Shown here one piece after another: positions 23,801-34,754 of a DNA stretch of 64,000 nt. Source of the DNA: Calcarisporiella thermophila CBS 279.70 (taxonomy: Eukaryota; Calcarisporiellomycota). The number at the start of each line of letters is the position of its first letter. The first letter of the stretch is position 1. A model generated the notes under the pieces. That model was given only the letters and a program-made list of their open reading frames with translations, was not told where the DNA came from and made no database searches. Both the position numbers and the translations under genes were made by a program. The DNA lies in assembly GCF_041956535.1 (NCBI RefSeq), contig NW_027192204.1:437140-501139 (forward strand), in the 5' to 3' direction.

Positions 23801-24307
23801 CCAAAACGAGCGGCGGCAAGAAAGGCGCCAAAGCGAGCGTCGAACAGCGTCAAAGCCTCCGACGAAAACGCGGAAGGACCTAGGCGGCCGCTGACTCGGG
23901 TGTCGGAGGGCGTGGAGATGAACTGGAGTTTGCCGCTAAGAGAAGATCGCAATAGCCCGAATGTACGCAAGGTGAGCCGCAAGCCATCCTCATGCTACTG
24001 CATTTAAGGGTGGGGTTGGATGCTTACTGTGTTGAAACTCCTTTCAAAATAGCCGGAGCCCCTGTTAGAAAAGGACCTCAAGTCCCCAGGCATCGCACAT
24101 GCTCAGAAACGGTCCAGCACCACCCGAGAGAAAGAGGGCGAGAGGGAAGTGGTTGTGGATGAGAACGGGGTTTCCCATCCCCCCAAGAGCACTAAGAAGC
24201 GGAAGCTGAGGACCAAACCGGCGGTGGTTGAGGAGGAGATAGACGCCACGATCGATCCATCACCAGGGGGCGGAATGATGACACGAAGACGAAGCCGAAT
24301 GTCATAG
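20808..24307 (+). CDS. Kinesin-6 (MKLP1/KIF23-like)
   Basis: Mitotic plus-end kinesin, 844 aa, from twelve exons: 20808-20963, 21083-21190, 21250-21621, 21736-21802, 21898-22418, 22488-22562, 22660-22798, 22891-22982, 23078-23200, 23266-23499, 23579-23971 and 24053-24307. A basic N-terminus precedes the motor (about 52-480): P-loop GVTNSGKTYT (about 143-152), switch I NQTSSRSH, switch II DLAGLERA, then KLTEMFKGSF and MIVCVNP, which is the MKLP1-type ending. A loop insertion after the P-loop region and the acidic DDEEEDDYECDP neck are also kinesin-6 traits. Coiled coil runs about 500-690, then a basic tail. In animals this class forms centralspindlin; in S. pombe the member is Klp9. Exon 3 uses an AAG acceptor. 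Confidence 0.93.
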
Positions 24308-24756
24308 TGCGATAGGGTCTAGAGGTTTTTCCAATACTCATTCTAATTCTCATACCAATGTTTCATATCCGCGCCCCTCCTGTTTAGCCATTTCCTCCGC
24401 GTTCCTTTTTTTCGTGTAGTTTATTGTTATTATTACTCCCATATCCAATGCATTCGTCCGATATCAATATATATATGGCAAATATAGAGAGAGAGCTGCA
24501 TCCTCATAGGCTGTTTTCGTTCATTTCATATTTCTTTCAAGAGAAGAGAGGGTAGGAGAAAAAGAAATCTATTGCTCGCCTCCTTCACACATAGGAGAGA
24601 GAGGGAGGAGAAAATAAAAATAATAGTAGAAAGAGAGAGAGGAGAAAGGAGAAAATAAAAATAAAGAGAACAAGGCCAAAGCGATCCATTTTAGGTTTTC
24701 CAAGGAGAGAAAAAACAATATTACATCTTCTCCAGCTCATCGGCGCGGGAGATCAT
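24308..24756. other. Intergenic between convergent genes
   Basis: A-rich and GA-rich sequence (GAGAGA runs near 24488 and 24630) between the kinesin stop and the ATP synthase subunit e stop. No gene. Confidence 0.5.
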
Positions 24757-25195
24757 CTATTTCTTCTCCTGGGACTCGAGGTAGGCCACCGCCTTCTCCA
24801 GATCGAATCCCGGGTCCTCTGGGTTCGTTATGATGCCACCCGCGGCGCGGCCCGCTTCCTCAGCCTTTCGTCGCGCATACTCGGCACGTCCCTTCTCAAT
24901 CAGCTCTTGTTTGTGTTGCCACTCGCGTTCGATGCGATGACGCTCCTCAGCGCGAGTTAGCGATGATCGGTGGTATGCACCATACACGATGCCGAGACCG
25001 AGAGCAGACCAGCGTGCTACCTGGATAATGAGCGGGAAGGAGGAAAGGGAGAGCATGATTAATCGAAGATAAGGAGATCATAACACTAAATATTTTTCCC
25101 GATGGCTTCGGGGATAAAAAAAATGATCCACTCCATCTCGATGGGGGAGGAGCAATCGACACTAACGAACTTACGTTGACAAGAGGCGAGACCAT
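24757..25195 (-). CDS. Mitochondrial ATP synthase subunit e
   Basis: Small inner-membrane subunit of F1Fo ATP synthase that helps dimerise the complex and shape cristae (Tim11/Atp21 in yeast), 94 aa. Exon 1 (25175-25195) gives only MVSPLVN; exon 2 is 24757-25020. The join VSPLVN-VARWSALGLGIVYGA matches human ATP5ME VSPLIKLGRYSALFLGVAYGA. The membrane segment (about residues 9-24) includes the GxxxG dimerisation motif GLGIVYG, and a charged helical tail rich in Glu, Lys and Arg follows. No cleavable presequence is expected in this family. Without the tiny first exon the unspliced frame would be misread as starting MLSLSSF. Confidence 0.9.
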
Positions 25196-26572
25196 CTTTC
25201 AGTGCGGTGTGTTTATTGTTTCTCTTTGAGCAAAATGCGATCTAGGTCAGAACCTCGAAGCAAACAAGAAAACATGGATAAGAACCGATCTGAGGCGCAG
25301 ATGGATGATAGCCGAGTGGGATAGGCACGGGATATCCAGAGAATTTCAAAAAGGGGCCTTTCCGGGTGGATTTCAATGGGGACTGGCTTTTGGGATTGCC
25401 TGCCCTGGCATTCTGCAGCCCCTCTCTCGCCTATTTCCAAAATCAGCCCTATTTCTCCCACTGCTGGGCACTCGAATGCGGAGTAATTCGGGCTTGACCG
25501 TAGACACGGTTGAGCCTGTTTGTCATCCGAGCCGGCGCCAATCGTGGCGAGTGAGCCCTAGTTTGTCTATGGCTTCCAAACAAGGGCTTGGCCGGCTAGA
25601 TCCAAGAGATTAAGGGCGATTCAGAATATGCTCGAACCTTAACCTTTTGCATAAACCATAATGAGGGCCTTAATGTTTATCCTTTGCATCTCGCTTGCTC
25701 TGGCGACGGCAGCTCGCTCCTCCAAGTGCGGCCTACCTCGGCTGCTGCCACGCCTCTGGGCAGGCGAGTGGCGGGAGAGCGCCCTACAATGACAAGGAAA
25801 GCCATGGCGAGCGTGGGGACAGACAAGCAAGAGAAGTGGGAGAGGAAGAGGATTAAGATTGTCGGCAAAAAGGAAGAGGGAGGAAAAACAGATTAGCCTT
25901 GGAGGCCTAGGATCCATTGAAGGAGCCTGTGGGAGAGAGAGAGAATGGGAAGCTCAGTGGATGACCGCAAGGGTGTCGGCGACGTATCGACCGGCCACAC
26001 GGGTTCTCCTACACGGGGGAAGAGAGCGCCTCTAGCCCCAATACGGAGTGCAGTGTGGCGCGGCGGAACAGGGGTTACGATGGAAGGGCGGAAGAGGATG
26101 GCTGCGGTGGTTGGCGACCCCTGGATCGCCGGAGAGATGCCGCGAGGGGGGATCGCGTAAGGAAACGCAGACGACAGGCGGTGACGAAAGCGCGCGCACT
26201 CACCCCCTCGCTATTATTAGTCATGGAGCATTTCTAATGGAAGGTTTATTTGTCAATTTTGGTGCGTCCTCCTTCCTCTTAACACGAACGGAAAAACCTT
26301 GGAAAATCAGAGTTCTTCGGCTGCCCGGACCACCGTATGCCGACTTGCCTTTTCGGCAGGCGAACCAATCCGCGGGCGGCAAGCCAGAGGTTTATTTCTA
26401 ATTTCCTAGGCGTTTCAGATTATAAAAAGATATAACCTTTTTTTTGCCATGTCAAGGAACACTTCTCTCGCTGATTCACCGCACCTCACCCTCTCTCTCG
26501 CTCTTCTCTCCCCATTTCTCATCTCCTCTTCCACGCCGCTCTTCACTTGTTCTGCCGAGATCTCTCCAGTGA
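25196..26572. other. Gene-poor region upstream of the Zn2Cys6 gene
   Basis: About 1.4 kb with no recognisable gene. Open frames on both strands are short and carry no family motif. Part of it is presumably the promoter of the transcription factor that follows. Confidence 0.5.
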
Positions 26573-27914
26573 ATGACGCTCCAGCCCTCAAGCTCCACCC
26601 CGCTATTCCCAACGGCGTTCGGCCAAGATCTCTTGGGCAACGCTCACCCCACAAGGCCAAGACGCCAACAGGTCAAGAATGCATGCAGTGAGTTTTGATT
26701 GCATCCCCATTTGCTTTGCTCTAGAATGCATGTCGCTAACTGATCCTTGATTGCATTTAGCCAATTGCCAGAAGGCCTGCAAGAAATGCGATGATGTTCG
26801 ACCGTGTGCGCGTTGCGCGCGTCTTGGCATCGAGGACTCCTGTGTCAACTCGGTGCGCAAGGAGCGTCGCCGCGGGATCAAGCGTGGCCCGTACAAGCGG
26901 CGAAAGGGCAAGGAATCCGATTCCGCGTCTTCCACTCCCAGCATCTCTCCGCTGGTTGCCCATGCCGCATCTCCCTCCATTGCCAACTCGGTCCCCAATC
27001 TCTCGGAGCCGCCATCCAGCTTCGCATATACACCCGATAAAGCCTATCTGCTCACGGACTGGCCCACCGGGACCTCTTTCGACCCTTCTGAATTCTTGCC
27101 TTCAGCAATGTCCAGCATTGCGAGCCTCCCGAGCATAGTCGCCCAGCCCGCGGGGGAGGCCAACGGATTGCCACAAGTGATGAACACCGCACCTCCTCAT
27201 TTCCAAGTGCATCCCCCAGAGGTGTGGCCCACCAGTGCGAAGTCCTATCCGGTGAGCCTAGCCCCTGCGGTCCAGTTGCAGCCGCACGACGGCCTAGCAG
27301 GCTCAGCCTATCTCTTCACGAGCCACCCTCCCTCGCTGCCCTTTACATCATGTTATCCTGGTGACAGGGCAGACCACCGGCAAGTTCAGCTCCTGCCGTT
27401 GGTCGAGACCGGTTCGCACCAGTTCATCACCCCGGCGCACTCCCCCCTTAACCAGCCCATCCTGCCGCACTTTCCCGCCATCGCCTCCTCTCCTCAGCCC
27501 AATGAGACAGAACATCGCCATCCAGCTGGGAGGCGCATAGCGCCAGTCGTGTACTCCACGCCTGTCTCTCCCATTCACCCACGCGCCTCTCCGGCCATAA
27601 ACCGAGGCCAGCATAGCTCGTCCCCCCTGACGACGGTGAGCGATGGCGGCGACGTCAGCATTCGCGGCCCTCCGCACGGATCGGGCATGGGCAGAGGCGA
27701 GGACGCCCAGTCTCTGCCCCACTTATCAAAGTATCCTCCCCACACGTTTGCCCATGTCCCGACACCCCACCCGATGCTTTTGCCCGCGGGATCGCAGACG
27801 CAACTATTGCAGACCCTGGACGACAGCTCCTTGGACAAGTTCCAGACCTATACAATGGACCTTGCCTGGTTGACTGGCCAGGGCGGCCACGGAAGCTACC
27901 CCCATCTAGGATAG
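26573..27914 (+). CDS. Zn2Cys6 (Gal4-type) transcription factor
   Basis: Fungal binuclear zinc-cluster regulator, 422 aa. Exons are 26573-26687 and 26761-27914; the intron interrupts the zinc cluster, in the Thr codon after the first Cys. The joined cluster reads C38-x2-C41-x6-C48-x5-C54-x2-C57-x8-C66, preceded by RPRRQQVKNAC. A basic arm RKERRRGIKRGPYKRRKG with an AT-hook-like RGPYKR follows at about 71-88. The remainder (90-422) is Ser/Pro/His-rich and likely disordered, with no fungal-specific middle homology region. It may be an activation domain. The target is unknown. A longer unspliced frame beginning MSRNTS at 26449 is out of register with the cluster and was rejected. Confidence 0.88.
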
Positions 27915-29157
27915 GCATGGCTCCTCCACCCACACTGAACATATACACCAATCCATCCATATATTCATAGATACCTTGTTTTTACTGCTATATCTCGCCT
28001 CATTCTGTTCGCTTCTATTTTCTGTGCATTCGCCATCTCAAGAAAGTTTGCCATTTCTCCGCACTATTTTATTCACTTCTCTTTCTCTCCAGTGCCATCT
28101 ATTTAATTCGGCCCCATTCTTCTGATTTTTATTCTATGGTATTCTGTGCTACCCCCAAACCTTTTCATAGACCACTTTTTTTTCCACTCCATCCCCCACC
28201 CCCATTTAATATGTACTCTTTCTAGCTGTTGTTTGACAAAAGGATCCCATAGTTGTTGCATCTTCCCCACCCCCTCTAATGACCCTGTTTCCTGTAAATA
28301 AACGTAGACGTGAATGGAGTTCGGCCGCCTTCCTCCCCCCCCCCCTGAAGAACGTGTTGGATGCAAGGCATTCACTAGAGCCAAAACATAAACAAAAAGC
28401 CGCCATCCTCATAACCAGAAAATAATCCTAGCCAAGAACAACCCCTTGGCATGGGCCCTTGGAAATGGCCGCGGCATCGATATGCGCTTATTTAGACTTG
28501 CATGGCGAGGAAGAGGGTGACACGAAACCGGAAAGAGGAAAGATAGGGGCGGACTGCGGATGACAAGCCATACTTGATGTATGCAGAGCCACGTCATTCC
28601 TCGAGATTCGATGGACTCGCCCCCAGGGCTGCACCTGCAAGCAGGGTCGTATCATTGTGCAGTGGAAAGAGCCGGCATTGGGTAGGGAGAGGTGCTTTAT
28701 CTCGCTCCCCTCATTCTTGCTCCAGTTCCAGCCGATGACAGGAAGACCTAGGGCGGGCAGGGAGAGTTCGGTGGATGGGTATCCCATTAGGAACTAGAAA
28801 AAAGCGGCCTTTTTGAGCCTGTGATGCCCATGATCCAAGTGCACTCTGCCTCCATTATGATGGAACAATCTACGGAATTTATTCAGCAAAAGATAAAAAA
28901 AAATAGGGGCAAAGCTAATAGAGTGAACACAAGGAAACAGGAAAAAGGGTTCAAAATGCAAAATATGGTTCATTGGGAAAAGGGGTTGGGGGGAGAATGA
29001 AGCGGGGGAGAGACGTTAAGAAAAGTGTCAAAATAATAGAGAATCCTCGAAAATAATAATAATATAATAGCCATCCTAAAGAAATAAAAATCCGATGGTA
29101 GAAGGGATGTATTAATGGAAAACTAAAAATAAGTGGAAGGGATGCTTTTGGGTCGCG
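27915..29157. other. Intergenic between convergent genes
   Basis: 1.2 kb with pyrimidine-rich sequence near 27960-28200, an oligo-C run near 28337 and an A-rich segment at about 28890-29130. No gene recognised. Confidence 0.5.
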
Positions 29158-30278
29158 CTAATGGTATGGCACACTTAGGTAGTCGTCCTCCTCGTACAGC
29201 GTCGGGTACGCATAGTGGTCCGAGGGCACGGGGAATGAGCAGGGGGAGCACGAGTAGTAGCCGTCATCGTCCTCCTCGCTCATGTCGCTCTTCGCGTGGT
29301 AGTAGGAGAAGGTCAGCGCGCGCTGCTGCATCGCCGTCAGCTCGGTGCCAGCAAATTCGCTCTCCACGGCCTTGAGGAAGGGGTGGTTCAGGGCGGCGGT
29401 GCACGCGATACGGTCCGCGGGGTCTTCGACCAGCATGCACAGCAGGAGATCGACGGCCTGGTAGACTATATCCGGATAGAACCCCCCCAGGGAGTCGCGG
29501 ATCTGCTTGAAATGCAGAAGGTGGGCCACCACGGAGCGATGAATGTCGTGGCGCGCGTACTTGCACCCAAGGCTGTAGAGCTGGCAATCGGGCACATGCG
29601 GCTCGAGCATTTGGCCGAAAAGAATACCCGCCGACCAGATGTCCACCTTAGCATCATGCGCTTTGCCCGCAATCAGCTCAGGGGCAAGGTATCCCGGCGT
29701 GCCCCGCACAGGTAGCATCTCGCCATCGCTGAGCTTGCTGGCAAGCCCAAAGTCGATCAGCACTGCGTCTCCATGTTCGTCCAGCATGACATTGCCGGGA
29801 GTCACATCCAGATGCACTACCCCCATGGCGTGTATTCCCTCCAATCCACGCAGTATACCTCGCATGATTTTGGCCACATTCTTTAGGTCTTGGTGATTGA
29901 CGTCAAGGGATGCAAGCTTGGGAAGGACCAGCACCGATTGACCTTGGGGGTCCGTGAATGAGTCGACGGGATGAACCACATGGGGCTGGGCCGAGAGAGA
30001 GGCGAGGGTTTGGATCTCGCGATCGGCAAGCGTCTTGTTTGGGATGGTCTTGAACGCAAAGGGTGCCGAGTCAGAGAGACGGGTTCCGAAATGGACAGAT
30101 GACAGATCACTCTACGTAAGTGAAAAAAAAGGATAAGTATCAACCATAAATATAAATAAAATCAAATCCGAGTCTAGAGGAGAGAACGATTTACCTTGCA
30201 TACGGTTGCCGCCTCGACTAAGTAGGAGTCTTTTTCGGAGGACAAACACTGCTTACTTAAGGGTGGTTCGAGATCCAT
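29158..30278 (-). CDS. Divergent Ser/Thr protein kinase
   Basis: Protein kinase fold, 345 aa. Exons are 30195-30278 and 29158-30111. The glycine loop is weak (FGTRLSDS). The ATP lysine is K49 in FAFK. The catalytic loop reads HLDVTPGN (128-135): Asp130 and Asn135 are present, but the usual Lys is Thr132. DFG is at 148-150 and GTPGYLAPELI and DIWSAGILFGQML follow, so activation segment and helix F look normal. The protein ends with an acidic, Tyr-rich tail (SEEDDDGYYS, LYEEDDYLSVPYH). No subfamily was recognised. The 5' region has a long ACT-triplet tract just upstream of the start. Confidence 0.82.
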
Positions 30279-31598
30279 GGCGCTGGTTGTTAAAGAAATT
30301 CGTCCGCGAAAATACTACTACTACTACTACTGCTACTACAATAGCTACTGCTACAGCTACTACTACTCAAGCTGGAATAGCGTTTGGAGATAAGAGTAAC
30401 GATGACAGTGGAAGTGGTGATGTGTGTTGAAAGTGAGCTCTCGTTGCAGTACATTAAATATCCTCAGCCCGGCGATGAATGACTTTCAGTGTCGACGAAG
30501 ATTAGACAATAGAAGCGACAATGGCAGGAGATAAAAGGTTCTATAGCGAACAGGAGTAGACACGGGGAGAATAAAGAGCCGAGGAATGATGGCGACAGAA
30601 AACAGGGGGAGAGGAGGTGATGAGGCTAGTCAATGGCACAATGAAACAGAAACTGGTTGGAAAAGAAAAGAGAGAAAGGGCCAAGGTTCCAATAAAAATA
30701 AAAAATCAACGAGTTCTTACCATATATGGTGCGTTCTATCTAATGCGCTATTTGTGATAGAAATTGGACCCGAATCGTCGCTATCGATAAGGACGGCGGG
30801 GGCTTGGGCCCAATGATTAAATCCCTCCCATCCCCGAATCTGATTGCTTCCAGAAGCTTTTGAAACTTCACCGCTCAAATAGGCACCGTGGCTCGTAGAT
30901 TGAGTTGTGAAATTGCTCCTAACCTTGCACTACGCCCCCCCCCCCCCCCGTGAGCAATCTCATTTCAAGCTTCTCTTTGGCTGGCCCAGCGGCCCGTGGG
31001 TCCAGGCAGAGGCTATCTTCCTAATAATTAAGCCATGTGGGTCTCTGTCCAGCGAACCACGCTCCTCCTCATATGGCTCCGGGCCAAGAAAATCAAAGAC
31101 CAGATGAAATTAAATGAGCTGACTGAAAACCGTGATAGCTGGCCCTGCCCGCATCATATTGCTTGTCTCATCCTCATTTTTGGCCCTTGGGCTGGGCATG
31201 ACCTTTCCTTGAGCAACCGTAGTAACAACGTTTAGCTTTGGGAGGAACAAGATTTCCCAAAAATAGCTCATCAACCCCACTTGAGCTGTTTTTTTTTTAT
31301 TTAAATCGAATAAGCCCTCATCGTACATTCCATTCACAAAAGTAAGATTCATAACAACGTCATCCCAAGCGGCTTTCCAACCGGCGCCCGATTTGGGCAG
31401 AGTTCAGATGCGATCTTTGCTTTTTGCATTAGATGCGCAGGGTAGTGGACTCTGTAGCCTCCTTGCTTCACTTTATTTTGCTTTGCCATATTTTACTTAG
31501 TGCGAAGTGTTTATTAGCGTTAAGAGGGGCGCCGGCAGTAATATTAAAAAGTAACCATAAGACTGGCACATGAAATAGGAAAGGGGGATATGACGTAT
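30279..31598. other. Intergenic: kinase promoter side and Rogdi 3' side
   Basis: No gene supported. It contains the ACT-triplet tract and a run of 15 C at 30935-30949. Confidence 0.5.
30311..30368. repeat. ACT/GCT trinucleotide tract
   Basis: Imperfect (ACT)n with interspersed GCT and ACA units, about 30-90 bp upstream of the kinase start, so it lies in its promoter or 5' leader. Confidence 0.75.
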
Positions 31599-32988
31599 TC
31601 AATGGAAGAGGGAGAGTTTTAACTCGAATTCCCGGCAGAGAGTAGCCACCCGCCTAAGCCGCGCCATGATATTTTCAAGCGTGGGGACCTGCGTATGCAC
31701 CACCACTTCGTCTAGCACGGTTACGCTCTTGTCGCGGTATTTGCTGTTGAGACAGCGGGGGATTAGCGGCTGCCGTCGGTGTGAGTGGGAACAGAGAACA
31801 CTTACTGCACTTTCGAGGCCATTTTCGACGTGCCACCCAAGAAACCATATCGCTGCTGCGGCGGTTGGGCATGGTACTCCAGCACACATGCCATCACTAT
31901 TAGGTACACGTCATGCACGTAAAACTCTATGACAAGCTCTTCTGGTAGCTCCGGCGAAAAGTGCTAAAGGGACAAGGGAGAAGGGGGAGAGATGTAAGGA
32001 AAGAATCGCTTAGGGGGGGGGAGCCACAGGAATGGGGCCTGATTACCCTTGGATCACAAAGCTTGTTTGGAAAGGTCCTACCCTCCGAGATGTGTCGAAG
32101 TGAATGGATCGCTCGCTCAGTGTGGTCAGACAGCAACGACAGCCTCTACAGGTATAATATCATGGTCAGTAAAAACGCGAAAAAAGTACCCTGAAACCAC
32201 GTAAAAGCCAAACACCTTTCGCGCAGCTAGGAGCGTATTTGGCACGGCAGAATGCTTGAGATCGGCCATTGCTAATTCTACAAAATTATGAGCATCCTGC
32301 ATTTGCTCAAGAAAGTAGGGTTTAGAGGAGGCAATGGCGGTACGAAAGAGCTGGCCACGGTGGTAGCTGGGGAGCTTTATTTGTAAATCCTATGGAAAAA
32401 AAGAAAATAATGTAATGCGATGTTGGTATACTTGAGGAAGTATGGCAAGCAATGAAAATAGACTCTGACCCCTTTGACGATTTGACAATCGCTCATGGTC
32501 ACATATCCTTTAAGTGCATCGCAGCTAAAATAAAGGGAGAAAGTGGAGAGGGATAAACAAACGCACGAAATAATTACAATAGTTGGGGAAGACTGTACTT
32601 GGTGGATGATAAAGCAAAAATGCCTGCAGAGAATTGAGATGCATTGTAAAACATTTGCTAATTGAATTTTAGGGATCGAAAAATAATCAAGTTTGCGGAT
32701 TGTTTACCTTGGTCAGCAGCATTAGATAGCTCTAAGCATTCCTAACAGATTTGTATAATTCAGTTGAATGATCTTCAATAAGCACAAGCGCATCAGGTGT
32801 TTACGCTTAAGAGCTGGCCTGCCTCTTTAATAACCTGTGGCAGCTGAGATTCGAGGAGCCAGGTCAATTCGGCTTTCTAATAAGAGCCATCCAATATAAG
32901 CATAACAGGTCAAAGTATGGAGAATCGTCCATTGTACCAGAGTCTGCTCCTCCTTATCACGGATCTCCTGCTCATCTTCAAACAGCAT
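31599..32988 (-). CDS. Rogdi/Rav2-like RAVE complex subunit
   Basis: Homologue of animal Rogdi and yeast Rav2, which help reassemble the vacuolar H+-ATPase; 275 aa. Nine exons: 32938-32988, 32805-32876, 32708-32741, 32599-32623, 32470-32524, 32201-32389, 32047-32145, 31806-31963 and 31599-31743. Two are very short (34 and 25 nt), and all phases agree. Family stretches are AELTWLLESQLPQVIKEA (human EFRWLLHDEV), ALKGYVTMSDCQIVKGD, IKLPSYHRGQLFRTA, HFSPELPEELVIEFYV and SVTVLDEVVVHTQVPTLEN near the C-terminus. Length compares with 287 in human. The intron 7 boundaries (FGFY to RLSLL, and CDPR to HFSP) were chosen to keep frame and helical character; they are the least certain joins. Start at 32988 is the first ATG in frame. 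Confidence 0.82.
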
Positions 32989-33762
32989 CTCGAAACTTTG
33001 GAGTGGCAAATAACTTACTATCTGAAGGCTGGGTGTTCCATTGGCTTGTGCTCTGTCTTTCTACGTGACTTGGTTAATAAAAATGGATAACAAAATCAGC
33101 AGGTAGGGATATGGGGCAACACAAATCATTGCCAGCGAGAGAAGTAGCTTTCTCCGTAATCAACTGCTTTCGGTCAAAGCCAGCCAGGATATATTCTCTA
33201 TCACGTTTACCACCCTTGGTATTCTTCGGACAAGTATATACAAGGAAACCTCAACGCGAGTCAATGAAGACAAGAAAAAACTCGGAAAAATGGGCCGATA
33301 GAGCTCGAATGACCATAGTATGTGGAAATCGTTCGTGGGATATACTCAACGTAGATGAGGAGAGAAGGCAAGCTGACTAACTAAAGGAGATAGACAGAGC
33401 AGAGGTGAGAAGAAAGATAGAGCCATTGCTTCTTGATATATGAGAATGAATAGATTCGTCCTGAAAGCCACATTTAAATCGAAAATACATGCCTTGCTTG
33501 CACCTAACTTTTCCCCAATACAGTTGCAAAAAGTCTAAATGGGACTTGATCATTTGAAGTTGGGCAGTATCTTATCAGAGTCCAAATAAGAGTAGCTTCG
33601 GTCGCATCCATCTTTGAAAAGGAATATATTATTGAAATTGCAAATAAACAGAAGAAGAAATAAAAAAAGAAGCATTAACAAAAAAAGGAGTAGATAAATA
33701 TAAATGAACATAAAAGCAGCGTCCTAGCGGCTGGAATAAACATGAGGTTTTCAGTGGAGTGC
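32989..33762. other. Intergenic, AT-rich
   Basis: No gene seen. A plus-strand open frame of 89 codons near 33111 has no recognisable feature and is probably chance. A long A-rich segment occupies about 33640-33715. Confidence 0.5.
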
Positions 33763-34599
33763 TCACTCCCGCATACTATTTTCCTTCACTCCATTGATAT
33801 CCTTTTCTCTTCGACTTTCTTCTTGGTTGCCGCCCCCTTCTTCGCCACTGTTGCCATTCTCCAGCTCATTTCCATTTCTCTCGACCTCATTCTCCATCGC
33901 CACATCTTTGTCCTCCTCATCCTCGTGTTCCAACATTTCGCGTGCTCTTCTCATTGCGTCGCGCATATTATAATGTTGACTGCGCATCTCCTTAAATTTT
34001 CGATGGCGTTCCTTGGCTTTAGAATTACTTACAATCATTATTTCAGCGTCCAAAAAAAAGAGAATAATGATACTTGCTTTCCTCATCTTCCTCATCGTTC
34101 TCATCCCATTCGTCATCAACCTGCAAATGGGGATGCTTGTCACGTGGGCTTGAAGCGAGAGAGGAACCGGGTGAGCTGGATCGTCGCTCAGGTGAAGCTC
34201 TATCTTCCCCCAGACTGAATGACGGAATATCTAAACCTGCAACGAAAAATGAAATACCCAGTGAGTGGAGGAGTCATGGACCAGTGGGAAGAGTGCGTAA
34301 TAGTTACCGCTTAAATCAGTAATGACCTCGTCTGTTTCTGGGTTGTACCGAATATAAGGGGTCTTTGGTTCGTTTATTTTCATGGTGGACCCTCGCTGAG
34401 CTTCGGTTATCATGATGTTGTCTTCATCCCATTTTAATCTTGATGCAATGGATGCACGTCAAACAATGAGGCTTGTAAGGCGAGAGTTTTTGGAAATGCC
34501 CTTAGCTTACCTTTGTGATTTATCCTCATCGGTGCTCACCGAGGGCCTTTTTAATATTCCTTTGGGCTTATGATTTTCTGATCTCTTGCTGGGTGTCAT
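33763..34599 (-). CDS. Protein phosphatase 1 inhibitor-2 (Glc8-like)
   Basis: Regulator of PP1 (Glc7 in yeast), 215 aa. Exons are 34511-34599, 34308-34438, 34074-34236 and 33763-34027. All three inhibitor-2 contact elements are visible: KGILK (13-17), the central KINEPKTPYIRYNPETDE and the HYN motif in RSQHYNMRDAM (H146). The Thr in EPKTPY corresponds to human Thr72, the GSK3 site. An Asp/Glu-rich linker (DDEWDENDEEDEES) and an acidic Asn/Glu-rich tail are typical, and most of the protein is probably disordered. The last intron uses a TAAG acceptor. It is transcribed in the same direction as the Myb gene upstream, 155 bp away. Confidence 0.92.
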
Positions 34600-34754
34600 G
34601 TTGAGAGGGTGTATAGGGATCAAACGGACCAAGCGGGAGGACTTTCAAAATAGACAGGTCGCCACAAAAGAGAGGTTGTGGGCGCAGCAAGACTATTAAA
34701 TTTTATTTCAAGTCAAATGGAAAAAAAACAAGGTAACGCGTCATCATGCATATT

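Noticed and set aside
26449-26572. Longer N-terminus for the Zn2Cys6 factor (MSRNTS frame)
   Set aside because: That frame ends at 26691 and is out of register with the zinc cluster; the ATG at 26573 joins in frame.
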